Positions 26,391 to 34,596 of a stretch of 64,000 nucleotides of DNA are shown here, in pieces. Within the stretch, counting starts at the first letter, position 1; every line of letters begins with the position of its first letter. The DNA comes from Kaistella chaponensis (GTDB taxonomy: Bacteria; Bacteroidota; Bacteroidia; Flavobacteriales; Weeksellaceae). The notes under the pieces are model-generated. The model ran no database searches, was not told the origin of the DNA, and saw nothing but the letters and a program-made list of their open reading frames with translations. Made by a program: the position numbers and the translations under genes. The stretch spans positions 62,001 through 126,000 of the forward strand of contig NZ_FTOI01000010.1 of assembly GCF_900156725.1 (NCBI RefSeq), read 5' to 3'.

Positions 26391-28529
26391 ATGAAAATAA
26401 ATGAACAAGAACCATTTGAAAATGGAGCAAATCCTAAAAAAGAACAGCTAGGGAAGTTTACTACGGACAATCAAGGAGAATTTCTGACCACCGATCAAGG
26501 ATTAAAAATTAATGATGATCAAAATTCACTAAAAACGGGGGAACGAGGTGCCACCCTTCTAGAAGATTTTATACTAAGAGAAAAAATCACTCACTTCGAT
26601 CATGAGAGAATTCCGGAGAGGGTCGTACATGCGAGAGGTTCTGGCGCACACGGTATTTTTGAATTGTATAAGCCAATGGCAAAATATACAAAAGCCAAAT
26701 TTTTAAACGAGACTTCAATTAAGACGCCAGTTTTTGCACGTTTTTCAACAGTTGCAGGAAGTAAAGGATCTACCGATGTTCCCAGAGACGTTCGGGGCTT
26801 CGCTGTAAAATTTTATACTCAAGAAGGTAATTATGATCTAGTGGGAAATAATATGCCCGTATTTTTTATACAGGATGCTACAAAATTCCCAGATCTGGTG
26901 CATGCAGTTAAACCGGAACCTGATAATATGATACCGCAAGCAGCATCTGCTCATGATACGTTTTGGGATTTTATCTCACTGATGCCCGAAGCGATGCACA
27001 ATATATTTTGGCTTATGAGCGATCGCGCCATCCCAAGAAGTTTACGAATGATGGAAGGTTTTGGTATACACACCTTCCGATTTATCAACGAAGATGGGAA
27101 GTCTCACTTCGTTAAATTTCACTGGAAACCATTACAAGGCGTCATGGGCTTGGTTTGGGACGAGGCGCAACGTATTTCAGGTAAAGACAGTGATTTCCAC
27201 CGTCGTGATCTATGGGAAGCAATTGATGCGGGCCATTATCCGGAATGGGAATTAGGTGTGCAAATAGTCCTTGAAGAAGATGAGCATAAGTACCCATTTG
27301 ATCTGCTAGATCCAACCAAATTAATCCCGGAAGAAATGGTACCGGTAGAAATTATAGGCAAGATGACCTTAAATCGAAATCCTGATAATTTCTTCGCAGA
27401 AACCGAACAGGTCGCCTTCCATCCTGGACACATCGTCCCTGGTATCGACTTTACAAATGACCCCTTACTGCAAGGTCGTTTATTTTCATATACAGATACT
27501 CAAATTTCGCGATTAGGTGGTCCGAATTTTCATGAGATCCCTATTAATAAGTCTATTCCAGAAGTTACCAATAATCAGAGGGACGGCATGCACAGAATGC
27601 AAATAAATAAAGGGAAAGTAGCTTACAACCCTAATTCTTTAGGGGGCGGCTGTCCATTTCAGGCCAAAATGAGTGAAGGCGGATTTACATCATATGAAGA
27701 ACGTATAGATTCTACAAAAATTCGAAAGAGAAGTAAGAGCTTTTTCGATCACTTTAGTCAGCCAGCGTTATTCTATAATAGCATGACTGATCATGAAAAA
27801 CGGCATATCCAAAATGCTTTCGCTTTTGAATTAGGAAAGGTGAAAACGGTACCAATTCGACAGCGTATGGTAAATATGCTTTTAGAAGTTAATGAGGAAT
27901 TGGCAAATATTGTTGCAAAAAAACTTGGTTTAATAACAGAGCGACTACCACAACCTATCACTGACAGTATTCCTGCTGATGGAAATTTGGAACATTATTT
28001 TTCCTTTAAAAATGACTTACCAATCGAAGACGCTCCTTCCTTAAGTATGGCTACGAAATTGGTAGATCATATTAAACACAGGAAAATTGCCTTGTTAACG
28101 GCGGATGGTGTCAAAGATGAAGCTTTTACGAAAATTAAAAGACAACTTGAAGAATTGGACGCGGTGGTATGTGTAATTGCACCTGATCATGGATTCGTGA
28201 GTACGGAAAATTCCGATCTTTATCCTGTAGATGATAGTCTATTGACCGCAGCTTCCGTTGTGTTTGATGCCGTTTACGTTCCAGGAGGAAAAAACATTGA
28301 TCTTCTTTTAGAAAATCCAGATGCAGTTCATTTTATTATGGAAGCCTTTAAACACTGCAAACCAATTGGAGCAGACTCTAATGGTAGTGATTTAATACAA
28401 AAGGCGTTACCAAATGTTAAACTACCACAAGAAGGAGTAACCACTTCAGGCAATTTGGATGAGTTTGTGGACGCAATTAAAAAACATCGATTTTGGAATA
28501 GAGAAGAAAATCCGAAAGTACCCGCTTAA
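26391..28529 (+). CDS. katE: large-subunit catalase (KatE/HPII type)
   Basis: 712 aa, the size of clade-2 catalases. The heme-side residues are present: catalytic H80 in ERVVHARGSGAHG, Asn at 153/154 in DLVGNNMPVFF, and the heme-ligand Tyr at 367 in RLFSYTDTQ. The last 150 residues (from about 560, HRKIALLTADGVKDEAF, then VPGGKNIDLLLEN) form the extra class I glutaminase-like domain that only large catalases have. It breaks down hydrogen peroxide in the cytoplasm. It follows the DUF892 gene and ends at a terminator (28555-28588). Codon use is like the neighbours. Confidence 0.95.
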   Translation: MKINEQEPFENGANPKKEQLGKFTTDNQGEFLTTDQGLKINDDQNSLKTGERGATLLEDFILREKITHFDHERIPERVVHARGSGAHGIFELYKPMAKYTKAKFLNETSIKTPVFARFSTVAGSKGSTDVPRDVRGFAVKFYTQEGNYDLVGNNMPVFFIQDATKFPDLVHAVKPEPDNMIPQAASAHDTFWDFISLMPEAMHNIFWLMSDRAIPRSLRMMEGFGIHTFRFINEDGKSHFVKFHWKPLQGVMGLVWDEAQRISGKDSDFHRRDLWEAIDAGHYPEWELGVQIVLEEDEHKYPFDLLDPTKLIPEEMVPVEIIGKMTLNRNPDNFFAETEQVAFHPGHIVPGIDFTNDPLLQGRLFSYTDTQISRLGGPNFHEIPINKSIPEVTNNQRDGMHRMQINKGKVAYNPNSLGGGCPFQAKMSEGGFTSYEERIDSTKIRKRSKSFFDHFSQPALFYNSMTDHEKRHIQNAFAFELGKVKTVPIRQRMVNMLLEVNEELANIVAKKLGLITERLPQPITDSIPADGNLEHYFSFKNDLPIEDAPSLSMATKLVDHIKHRKIALLTADGVKDEAFTKIKRQLEELDAVVCVIAPDHGFVSTENSDLYPVDDSLLTAASVVFDAVYVPGGKNIDLLLENPDAVHFIMEAFKHCKPIGADSNGSDLIQKALPNVKLPQEGVTTSGNLDEFVDAIKKHRFWNREENPKVPA

Positions 28530-28554
28530 GCGATAATTTTTGCATTGAATTATT

Positions 28555-28588
28555 AACCGTCTCACAACAGAGGCGGTTTATTTTTATT
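28555..28588 (+). terminator. terminator after catalase
   Basis: AACCGTCTC and GAGGCGGTT pair (one wobble) around an ACAACA loop and are followed by TTATTTTTATT. Confidence 0.75.
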
Positions 28589-28673
28589 GATACTTTAAAT
28601 ATTTGATTCAATTTCATTTCTATGGCTAAAAATTTGATGTAATTTTTTTATTAAACCCTAAAAAACAACCTAT

Positions 28674-29840
28674 ATGAAAGCAGCAGTTTTTCACAGTCCC
28701 GGAAAAATAACATGTGATACGGTAGACGATCCAAAAATTAAAGAGCCCTCTGACATAATTTTGAAAGTAACATCTACAGCAATTTGCGGAAGTGATCTAC
28801 ATATGTATTCCGGAGGTATTCCTCAACCAAGACCAATGACAATGGGTCACGAATTTATGGGAATAGTCGAAGAAATCGGTAGCGAAGTGACTAAATTAAA
28901 GGTGGGCGATCGTGTTGTTGTTCCTTTCCCAGTAGCATGTGGATGCTGTTATTTTTGTAATCACGATCTACCTGGGGCTTGCGAGCATAGTAATGAAGAA
29001 AATTATGGACCTGAAGGGGGAATAATGACCGAAAAAGGTGGTGGAATGTTTGGTTACACCGATTTGTACGGGGGTTATGATGGCGGGCAAGCACAATATG
29101 TACGAGTTCCATATGGAGACTTCGGCCCACGAGTAGTTCCAGATAATTTAACGGATGATCAAGCATTATTCTTAACAGATATATTTCCAACAGGGTATAC
29201 TGGGGTGATGTGGGGAGAGTTAAAAGGAGGTGAAACCGTAGCAATATTTGGTGCAGGACCCGTAGGAAGTATGGCCGCAAAAAGTGCTATTCTAAAAAAT
29301 GCCGGGCAGGTTATTGTAGTGGATACTCAACAATATCGCTTAGACCAAATTAAAAGATTAACTGGATGTGAAACGATTTTGTGGAAAGATGGTAAAGAGG
29401 TAATTGAACACATACGAAGCCTGACCCATGGTCGTGGTGCAGATTTATGTATTGATGCTGTGGGATTCGAGCCAGATCGAAATCTAATAGATAAAGCAAA
29501 AGCTGTTATTAACTTGGAGAAAGGTTCAATTAAAGTGATAGAAGCTTGTATGAGTGCAGTTCGCAGAGGCGGTAAGGTTTCCATTCTTGGAGTTTACCCC
29601 TACAATTATGATAATTTTAAAGTCGGTCAAATATTCGATAAAGGATTAAGAATACAGGCTGGACAGTGTCCCGTACATGCCATTATCGATGAATTAATAG
29701 GATATGTAAAAGATGGAAAAGTAGTCCTAGACGATATTATCACACATCGACTGTCAATAGACGAAGTAGCTAAAGGTTACGACATCTTTGACAAAAAAGA
29801 GGATGGCTGTGTAAAGGTGGTTTTAGATCCATGGATCTAA
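28674..29840 (+). CDS. zinc-dependent alcohol/formaldehyde-type dehydrogenase
   Basis: 388 aa of the medium-chain dehydrogenase family. Catalytic zinc ligands C38 (ICGSD) and H59 (GHE) are present, as are the structural zinc cysteines at about 89, 92, 95 and 103 (ACGCCYFC...GAC). The Rossmann motif is IFGAGPVGSMAA (about 195-206). The long insertion around 105-135 and the phrase GRGADLCIDAVGFE resemble the glutathione-independent formaldehyde dehydrogenase group. It probably oxidises an aldehyde or alcohol with NAD. It has its own terminator downstream and is 144 bp after the catalase, so it is likely a separate unit in the same stress cluster. Substrate unknown. Confidence 0.85.
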   Translation: MKAAVFHSPGKITCDTVDDPKIKEPSDIILKVTSTAICGSDLHMYSGGIPQPRPMTMGHEFMGIVEEIGSEVTKLKVGDRVVVPFPVACGCCYFCNHDLPGACEHSNEENYGPEGGIMTEKGGGMFGYTDLYGGYDGGQAQYVRVPYGDFGPRVVPDNLTDDQALFLTDIFPTGYTGVMWGELKGGETVAIFGAGPVGSMAAKSAILKNAGQVIVVDTQQYRLDQIKRLTGCETILWKDGKEVIEHIRSLTHGRGADLCIDAVGFEPDRNLIDKAKAVINLEKGSIKVIEACMSAVRRGGKVSILGVYPYNYDNFKVGQIFDKGLRIQAGQCPVHAIIDELIGYVKDGKVVLDDIITHRLSIDEVAKGYDIFDKKEDGCVKVVLDPWI

Positions 29841-29861
29841 ATAAAAAATAATTAAATTAAA

Positions 29862-29885
29862 CCCTGCTTTCAGCAGGGCTTTTCT
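29862..29885 (+). terminator. terminator after the zinc dehydrogenase
   Basis: CCCTGCT and AGCAGGG form a perfect 7-bp stem with a TTC loop, followed by CTTTTCTT. Confidence 0.8.
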
Positions 29886-30069
29886 TATATGCGATATCAA
29901 ATAGGAGATAATTATTGTTCATTAATTTATATAAATCAGTCATTAAAATCTAACGCCTTTAATTTTAGTAAGATATTCTATTTTATTCTATACTACTTCT
30001 TTCGTAAGATCTCTCTGTTCGTAAAAGAAATAAACCTGATTTAGATAACTAAAAATTTCTGGTTTAATA

Positions 30070-31331
30070 GTCAAAAATAGTTGGTAAAATTCTTTGTATT
30101 GCCTATTATTACTGATGATACAGAAAGTTTATTGAACTTTGTTTCAATAAACTTTTTTTATGACTGAAAATTTAAAAAAAATCGTTGTTGGAGTTGTAAA
30201 AGTCTGGATGTGATTTCCTGGGGAAAGCAAAATGGTAAACGGCGTTTTAAATGTAAAAATTGTGGCATTTATTTTACTGCGGAAAATAAATCTGTGGGTT
30301 TGAAAAACAAAGAAATTTGGTTCAAAAAATGGATTATTGGAAAACAAACTTATGAGCAGATTTCAGCAGAATCGGGATATTCGGTTAGCACTCTTCAACG
30401 GTATTTTAATGTGATGCTTGTAAAAGCTCCAAAACTCAGTTACAGCCAGAACAAAGAGGTTTATTTGCTGATTGATGGTACTTATTTTTCCAATGAAATC
30501 TGTTTGGTTGTATATAGAGACAATGTTTTTAAACAAACCCAACTTTACAGAATTACTGACGGAGAGCATTATGAAGAACTAAAAGAGGATTTGGAAAACA
30601 TTCTGAATTTAGGAATAAAAATTGGCGGTATAACCTGCGATGGCGACAAGTCTTTATTGAAAGCAATCCGTAAAGTTTGTCCGAAAGTTCCTGTTCAGAG
30701 ATGTTTGGTTCATATTCAGAGGATGTGCAAAATATGGCTTTCTGCTTATCCAAAGTCTGTAGCTGGTTTTGAGTTGCGTGAAATTGTCTGCAAACTTCAT
30801 TTTATTGATAGTGAAGTTAAAAAGCAATATTGGATCAAAGAATTTTTGGACTGGTTTGAGAAGCATAAAGACTTTCTGAATGAAAAATCCTACAGTCTGG
30901 AAACCGGAAGATATTGGTACACCCATAAAATGGTGAGAAGATGTTTTTCTGTTATCAGAAAGGCTTTACCAAATATGTTTACTTTCCTGCAAAATCATAA
31001 AATCCCAAAAACAACCAATGGAATAGAGTCTTTTTTTGGTCATTTGAAAGGCAATCTAAATATTCATCGAGGGCTTACCAAAAGTCGGAGAAAAAAGTTT
31101 ATTCAATGGTATCTTTTTTATAAAAATCTAAAGTCGTAAAAGGTTTTTTTAGCCATAAAGCTGTTCCAATAATTTACTAAAAAAGGATGGCAAAAACCAT
31201 CCCTCTAAACTATTGTTTACAGCGCTGATTGTATTGCTGGTAAGTTGCTCCTCAGCATTGCTTACTTCCTCTTCCAATCAACCGCCAAATATTACGAATT
31301 ATTTTTGTGAAAAACACCAACTATTTTTGAC
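30070..31331 (+). mobile_element. insertion sequence of the IS256 type (variant zinc-binding), about 1.26 kb
   Basis: The left end GTCAAAAATAGTTGGT (30070-30085) is repeated exactly, inverted, at the right end (31316-31331). Between them lies one transposase gene, a left-side hairpin (about 30124-30152, GTTTATTGAA/TTCAATAAAC) and a right-side hairpin GGATGG/CCATCC (31185-31202). The true tips may reach a few bases further out, since a weaker match (GGT...) continues on both sides. Target duplication was not identified. It separates the stress cluster from the core chromosome part. Confidence 0.75.
30160..31139 (+). CDS. transposase, IS256-like with N-terminal zinc ribbon
   Basis: The main open frame (about 310 aa from a GTG at 30210) has the acidic residues of a DDE enzyme: D in LLIDGTYF, D in ITCDGDKS with the C/H pair QRCLVHIQR, and E in TNGIESFFGHLKGN. 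The zinc-ribbon half CKNC is inside the frame, but its partner CWSC (NRCWSCKSLD) lies upstream at about 30187-30204 with no start codon of its own. An ATG at 30160 (MTENLKK) is one frame away, separated by a run of eight As. A -1 shift on this run joins both parts. Either slippage makes the full protein or the copy has lost one A. Coordinates cover the joined gene. Confidence 0.75.
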
Positions 31332-31382
31332 CACATTACCAATTTTAATGGCTTTATAAAGTTCGAAAAGATTCTACGTTCT

Positions 31383-32348
31383 TCAATCTAAATCAGGTGA
31401 AACATTAGAATCATCAGCCAAGATATTCGCGTTCATTTCATCTGAAATCATTTTTTCTACCCGAACTTTCTTAATAGCGATGTTTAATTCATTCCCCAGA
31501 AGAATTAGAATAATATTTACATTTACCCAAACCATCACCAAAATAATCGAGCCAATAGAACCATAAAGCACATTGTATTTGGCGAAATCTTTAACATAAA
31601 TCGCAAAGAAATAAGTCAGTAACATAAACAAAACCGTGGTTAAAATCGCTCCCGGCATCGCTTGTTTGAAAGTGGTGATCTTCAGACAACCCACCCAATA
31701 GAACAAAGCAAGCAGAATAAAGTAAAAAATAGGAAAAGAAATAAATCCAATAATTTTTGCCATATTATCTACAAACCAAGAAATATTGATTTGCGGGGTA
31801 AAAAGTTTCAGAACCACTTCACTGTAATAAATTCCGAGTAAAGAGGCTATGATCAGAAATATAAAAGCGATCGTAATACCGAAAGCGACAAAATATTCCT
31901 TTACTACTCCGCGTTGCAAATTGGTATTCAAATTAAAACCATTAATCAAAGAATGAGTTCCATTCACCGCAAAAATCATTGCAAAAATAATGGTCAGATT
32001 GCTAATGTTTTTCATATTTGGAATAATAAAATCCTTGATATAACCAGAAACATCATTTTGAATATGCGACGGAAAAACATTGTGCATCAAAACCTCGAAA
32101 ATATAAAACTGGAGCTTATCGTAATGAGGTAAATAGGGCAAAAGTGAGAGTAGAAAGAGGATGAAAGGAAAAAGACTTAAAAAAAAACTCCAAGAAATAC
32201 TCGCAGCGATTCTGCCAATCTGCATTTTGAAAACACCCTTTCCGTATATTTCGAACATTTTCCAAAGTGATATTCCTAAAAAAGGAATATGAATACCATC
32301 AAGAAATTCATGGATTTTAAGGAGGAATTTAGGAGTTTTAATACCCAT
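31383..32348 (-). CDS. YihY/BrkB family inner-membrane protein
   Basis: About 321 aa from the ATG at 32348 (the longer frame uses a TTG). Six membrane helices are seen after an N-terminal amphipathic part, with the family phrases IAASISWSFFLSLFPFILFL near the start and LLTYFFAIYVKDFAKYNVLYGSIGSIILVMVWV near the end, which are typical of this family (once misnamed ribonuclease BN). The function is not established; transport or envelope roles are suggested. It is divergent from rlmH with a shared 30-bp gap. Confidence 0.85.
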   Translation of the reverse strand: MGIKTPKFLLKIHEFLDGIHIPFLGISLWKMFEIYGKGVFKMQIGRIAASISWSFFLSLFPFILFLLSLLPYLPHYDKLQFYIFEVLMHNVFPSHIQNDVSGYIKDFIIPNMKNISNLTIIFAMIFAVNGTHSLINGFNLNTNLQRGVVKEYFVAFGITIAFIFLIIASLLGIYYSEVVLKLFTPQINISWFVDNMAKIIGFISFPIFYFILLALFYWVGCLKITTFKQAMPGAILTTVLFMLLTYFFAIYVKDFAKYNVLYGSIGSIILVMVWVNVNIILILLGNELNIAIKKVRVEKMISDEMNANILADDSNVSPDLD

Positions 32349-32353
32349 TAATC

Positions 32354-32361
32354 TATATTTG
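32354..32361 (+). promoter_or_regulatory. -7 element TATATTTG of rlmH
   Basis: Exact match to TAnnTTTG, 17 bp before the rlmH ATG, which predicts a leader of only about 10 bases. Confidence 0.65.
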
Positions 32362-32378
32362 CAGCACAAAGATAACAA

Positions 32379-32852
32379 ATGAGAATCAATTTAGTATGTA
32401 TTGGCAAAACCGATGAGAAGGAAATCCAAAATCTTATTAAATATTACCAAAATCGCTTGCCGAAACACTGGAATTTTGAGTTGACAGAAATTGCAGATGT
32501 GAAAAATGCGAAAAACCTTTCCCCGGAATTGCTGAAAAAAGAAGAGGGAAAATTATTCCTGAATCAAAGTGAAAATTCAGATTTCATCGTTCTTCTTGAC
32601 GAAAAAGGCAAACAGTTTACAAGTCGGGAGTTCTCCGCAAAAATTGACCATTGGATGAATTCCTCTGTGAAAAAAGTTGCCTTTTTTATTGGTGGTGCTT
32701 ATGGTTTTTCGTCCGAAATTTATGATCGCGCGAACGAAAAAATGTCTTTGTCGAAAATGACTTTTACCCACCAAATGATTCGTTTGTTTTTTGTAGAACA
32801 AATTTATCGCGCCGATCAAATTCTTCAGGGGAAACCGTATCACAATGATTAA
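32379..32852 (+). CDS. rlmH: 23S rRNA pseudouridine-1915 N3-methyltransferase RlmH
   Basis: 157 aa, the usual length. The SPOUT fold residues are there: FIVLLDEKGKQFTSREF, the SAM-binding knot FFIGGAYGFS (about 101-112) and the C-terminal phrase MTFTHQMIRLFFVEQIYRA ending in QGKPYHND, which is almost invariant in RlmH. It methylates the ribosome at helix 69. It is followed by a 21-bp tandem array. Confidence 0.95.
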   Translation: MRINLVCIGKTDEKEIQNLIKYYQNRLPKHWNFELTEIADVKNAKNLSPELLKKEEGKLFLNQSENSDFIVLLDEKGKQFTSREFSAKIDHWMNSSVKKVAFFIGGAYGFSSEIYDRANEKMSLSKMTFTHQMIRLFFVEQIYRADQILQGKPYHND

Positions 32853-32910
32853 GTGTTTGGGTATTTTATATCAATTTAGATTTCAAAGGAATATAAAAGG
32901 AATTTGAAAG

Positions 32911-33090
32911 GAATGAAATGGCATCCCTAAGGAGTGAAATGGCATCCCTAAGAAGTGAAATGGCATCCCTAAGAAGTGAAATGGCATCCCTAAGCAGTGA
33001 AATGGCATCCCTAAGCAATGAAATGGCATCCCTAAGAAGTGAAATGGCATCCCTAAGAAGTGAAATGGAATTCCGAAGGAATGAAATGAT
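32911..33090 (+). repeat. 21-bp tandem array (7 full units plus degenerate ends)
   Basis: ATGGCATCCCTAAG begins at 32918, 32939, 32960, 32981, 33002, 33023 and 33044, always 21 bp apart; an eighth, degenerate unit starts at 33065. Looser GAGTGAAAT motifs continue to about 33170. The plus strand can be read as heptads M-A-S-L-R-S-E in a 65-codon frame (32918-33115), with Met and Leu in coiled-coil a and d positions, and the minus strand is also open. As the unit is a multiple of three, open frames on both strands are expected by chance. There are no spacers, so it is not CRISPR. Confidence 0.85.
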
Positions 33091-33359
33091 TCTAACAGAA
33101 ATAGTACACCATTGATCAAACTCCAAAGGAGTGAAATAGTTTCAACAGAAAAGAGTGAAATAGTTGCAACACAAAACATTAATAAACCTTTTAAAACTGC
33201 ATCCTATCGCACCTTCATTTTTCTAAGAAACTTATTGCTTGATAGAAATTAACATTCCTTCGCAATTTTATTAGATTACCAAGAAAACCTGTTTTAACAA
33301 TAATTACGAACAGTCAAAAATTTTTCTACTTAAAGTAATAATGTTTAATTTTGTGAGAT
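33091..33359. other. intergenic region after the 21-bp array
   Basis: Two GAGTGAAATAGTT copies trail the array (33129-33165). After that there is AT-rich DNA without a reading frame, ending in the promoter of the HipA-like gene. Confidence 0.5.
33346..33353 (+). promoter_or_regulatory. -7 element TAATTTTG giving a leaderless HipA-like mRNA
   Basis: Matches TAnnTTTG and ends only six bases before the ATG at 33360, so the start point falls on or next to the start codon. A leaderless transcript is predicted. Confidence 0.5.
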
Positions 33360-34139
33360 ATGAAAAACCTATCATTACGCACTGTAACCGTGATGCGTTA
33401 TATTTTACCGTTGCGAGAAGGAGGTTCACTTCCGGCTTTGGCAGAAGCAGATGACGATTTTAAATATGTTATCAAATTTCGCGGAGCAGGACATGGCGTA
33501 AAAATGCTGATCTCGGAATTATTGGGCGGAATGATCGCTTCAAAATTAGAACTACAAATTCCGGAACTTGTTTTCGCTAATCTGGATGTCGATTTTGGAC
33601 GAATGGAAGCCGATGAAGAAATTCAGGATTTACTCAAGTTTTCCGAAGGTTTAAATTTAGGATTGCATTTTCTGTCGGGGGCGATTGCTTATGATTCTTC
33701 CATTACAATTGATGCGGTTTTGGCCTCAAAAATTGTTTGGTTGGATGCATTTATTACCAATATCGACCGAACTTTCAAGAACACCAATTTGATGATGTGG
33801 CACAAAGAATTGTGGGTGATTGATAACGGCGCTTCCTTTTATTTTCATCATTCTTGGCAAAATTTTGATGCCGCTGCAAAAACTCCTTTCAAATATGTAA
33901 AAGACTATGTTTTGCTTTCCCAAGCGACCCAATTAAGAGAAGCTGACTTGTTTGCAAAAGAACATTTAAACGACGAATTTTTCCGAAATTTAGTCGATCT
34001 AATTCCCGATGAATGGCTGCAGTGGAACGATACCGATGAAACTCCAGACGAAATACGGCAGGTTTATTTTCAGTTCATGAAAACCCGATTAGCGAATTCC
34101 GAAATCTTTTTAAATGAAGCCGAAAATGCAAGAAGATAA
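33360..34139 (+). CDS. HipA-like kinase family protein
   Basis: 259 aa. The layout is that of a stand-alone HipA-type kinase domain: K39 in YVIKFRGAGHG (ATP lysine), the catalytic loop DAFITNIDRTFKNTN (about 129-143, with D136 and N141 or N143), and the DFG-like metal site IDNGASF with D155. HipA proper phosphorylates Glu-tRNA synthetase, but this shorter family is not known to be a toxin. The gene overlaps the next (DUF3037) by 14-26 bp, and the two occur as a pair in many bacteria, which suggests a joint function. No HipB-like HTH gene is adjacent. Confidence 0.8.
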   Translation: MKNLSLRTVTVMRYILPLREGGSLPALAEADDDFKYVIKFRGAGHGVKMLISELLGGMIASKLELQIPELVFANLDVDFGRMEADEEIQDLLKFSEGLNLGLHFLSGAIAYDSSITIDAVLASKIVWLDAFITNIDRTFKNTNLMMWHKELWVIDNGASFYFHHSWQNFDAAAKTPFKYVKDYVLLSQATQLREADLFAKEHLNDEFFRNLVDLIPDEWLQWNDTDETPDEIRQVYFQFMKTRLANSEIFLNEAENARR

Positions 34140-34509
34140 ATTATACGAATACGCTGTAATCCGCTTGGTTCCAAAGGTGGAGCGGGAAGAATTTTTCAAC
34201 ATCGGACTCGTTTTGTTTTCGAAGAGAGAAAAGTATATCCGTATCGAATTTGCGATTTGTCCGAAAAAATTTGAAGTAATGCACTGTAAAATAGATTTCG
34301 AAGACATCCAACAAAATCTAGAAAGTTTCGAAAAAGTAGCAAACGGCGCAAAAGACGGCGGCGAAATCGCAAAGCTAGAAATTCCCGAAAGATTTCGCTG
34401 GTTAACCGCGGTCAGAAGTTCGGTCGTGCAAACTTCTCGACCACATCCAGGAAAATCAAAAAATTTGGATGAGACTTTTGAGAGATTGTTTGAGGAATTG
34501 GTAAGATAA
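34126..34509 (+). CDS. DUF3037 family protein, partner of the HipA-like kinase
   Basis: About 127 aa from the ATG at 34126 (a first ATG at 34114 is also possible). The opening YEYAVIRLVPKVEREEFFNIGLVLF is the family signature, and the end (SRPHPGKSKNLDETFERLFEELV) is a second conserved block. Function unknown. The overlapping start with the kinase shows coupling, so it may be a regulator or substrate of the kinase. Confidence 0.8.
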   Translation: MQEDKLYEYAVIRLVPKVEREEFFNIGLVLFSKREKYIRIEFAICPKKFEVMHCKIDFEDIQQNLESFEKVANGAKDGGEIAKLEIPERFRWLTAVRSSVVQTSRPHPGKSKNLDETFERLFEELVR

Positions 34510-34596
34510 ATTCGAAAAACAACTTGCAATCAGTTTTTTACAATTTAACTAAACCCGCTTTTTTACATCTTAAAGCTATCATCAAAACTCCATTCT

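Noticed and set aside
28891-29280. 129-codon minus-strand frame inside the zinc dehydrogenase
   Set aside because: It is the antisense shadow of a strongly supported gene and has no family motif or start signals.
32866-33179. Minus-strand reading frames across the 21-bp array (LLRDAIS and HFLGMPF repeats)
   Set aside because: Any array with a unit of 21 bp and no stop is open in several frames. These lack a promoter and are not better than the plus-strand frame.
33360-34509. HipA-HipB toxin-antitoxin pair
   Set aside because: The second gene is DUF3037, not an HTH antitoxin, and the kinase is a short family version without the N-terminal HipA domain.
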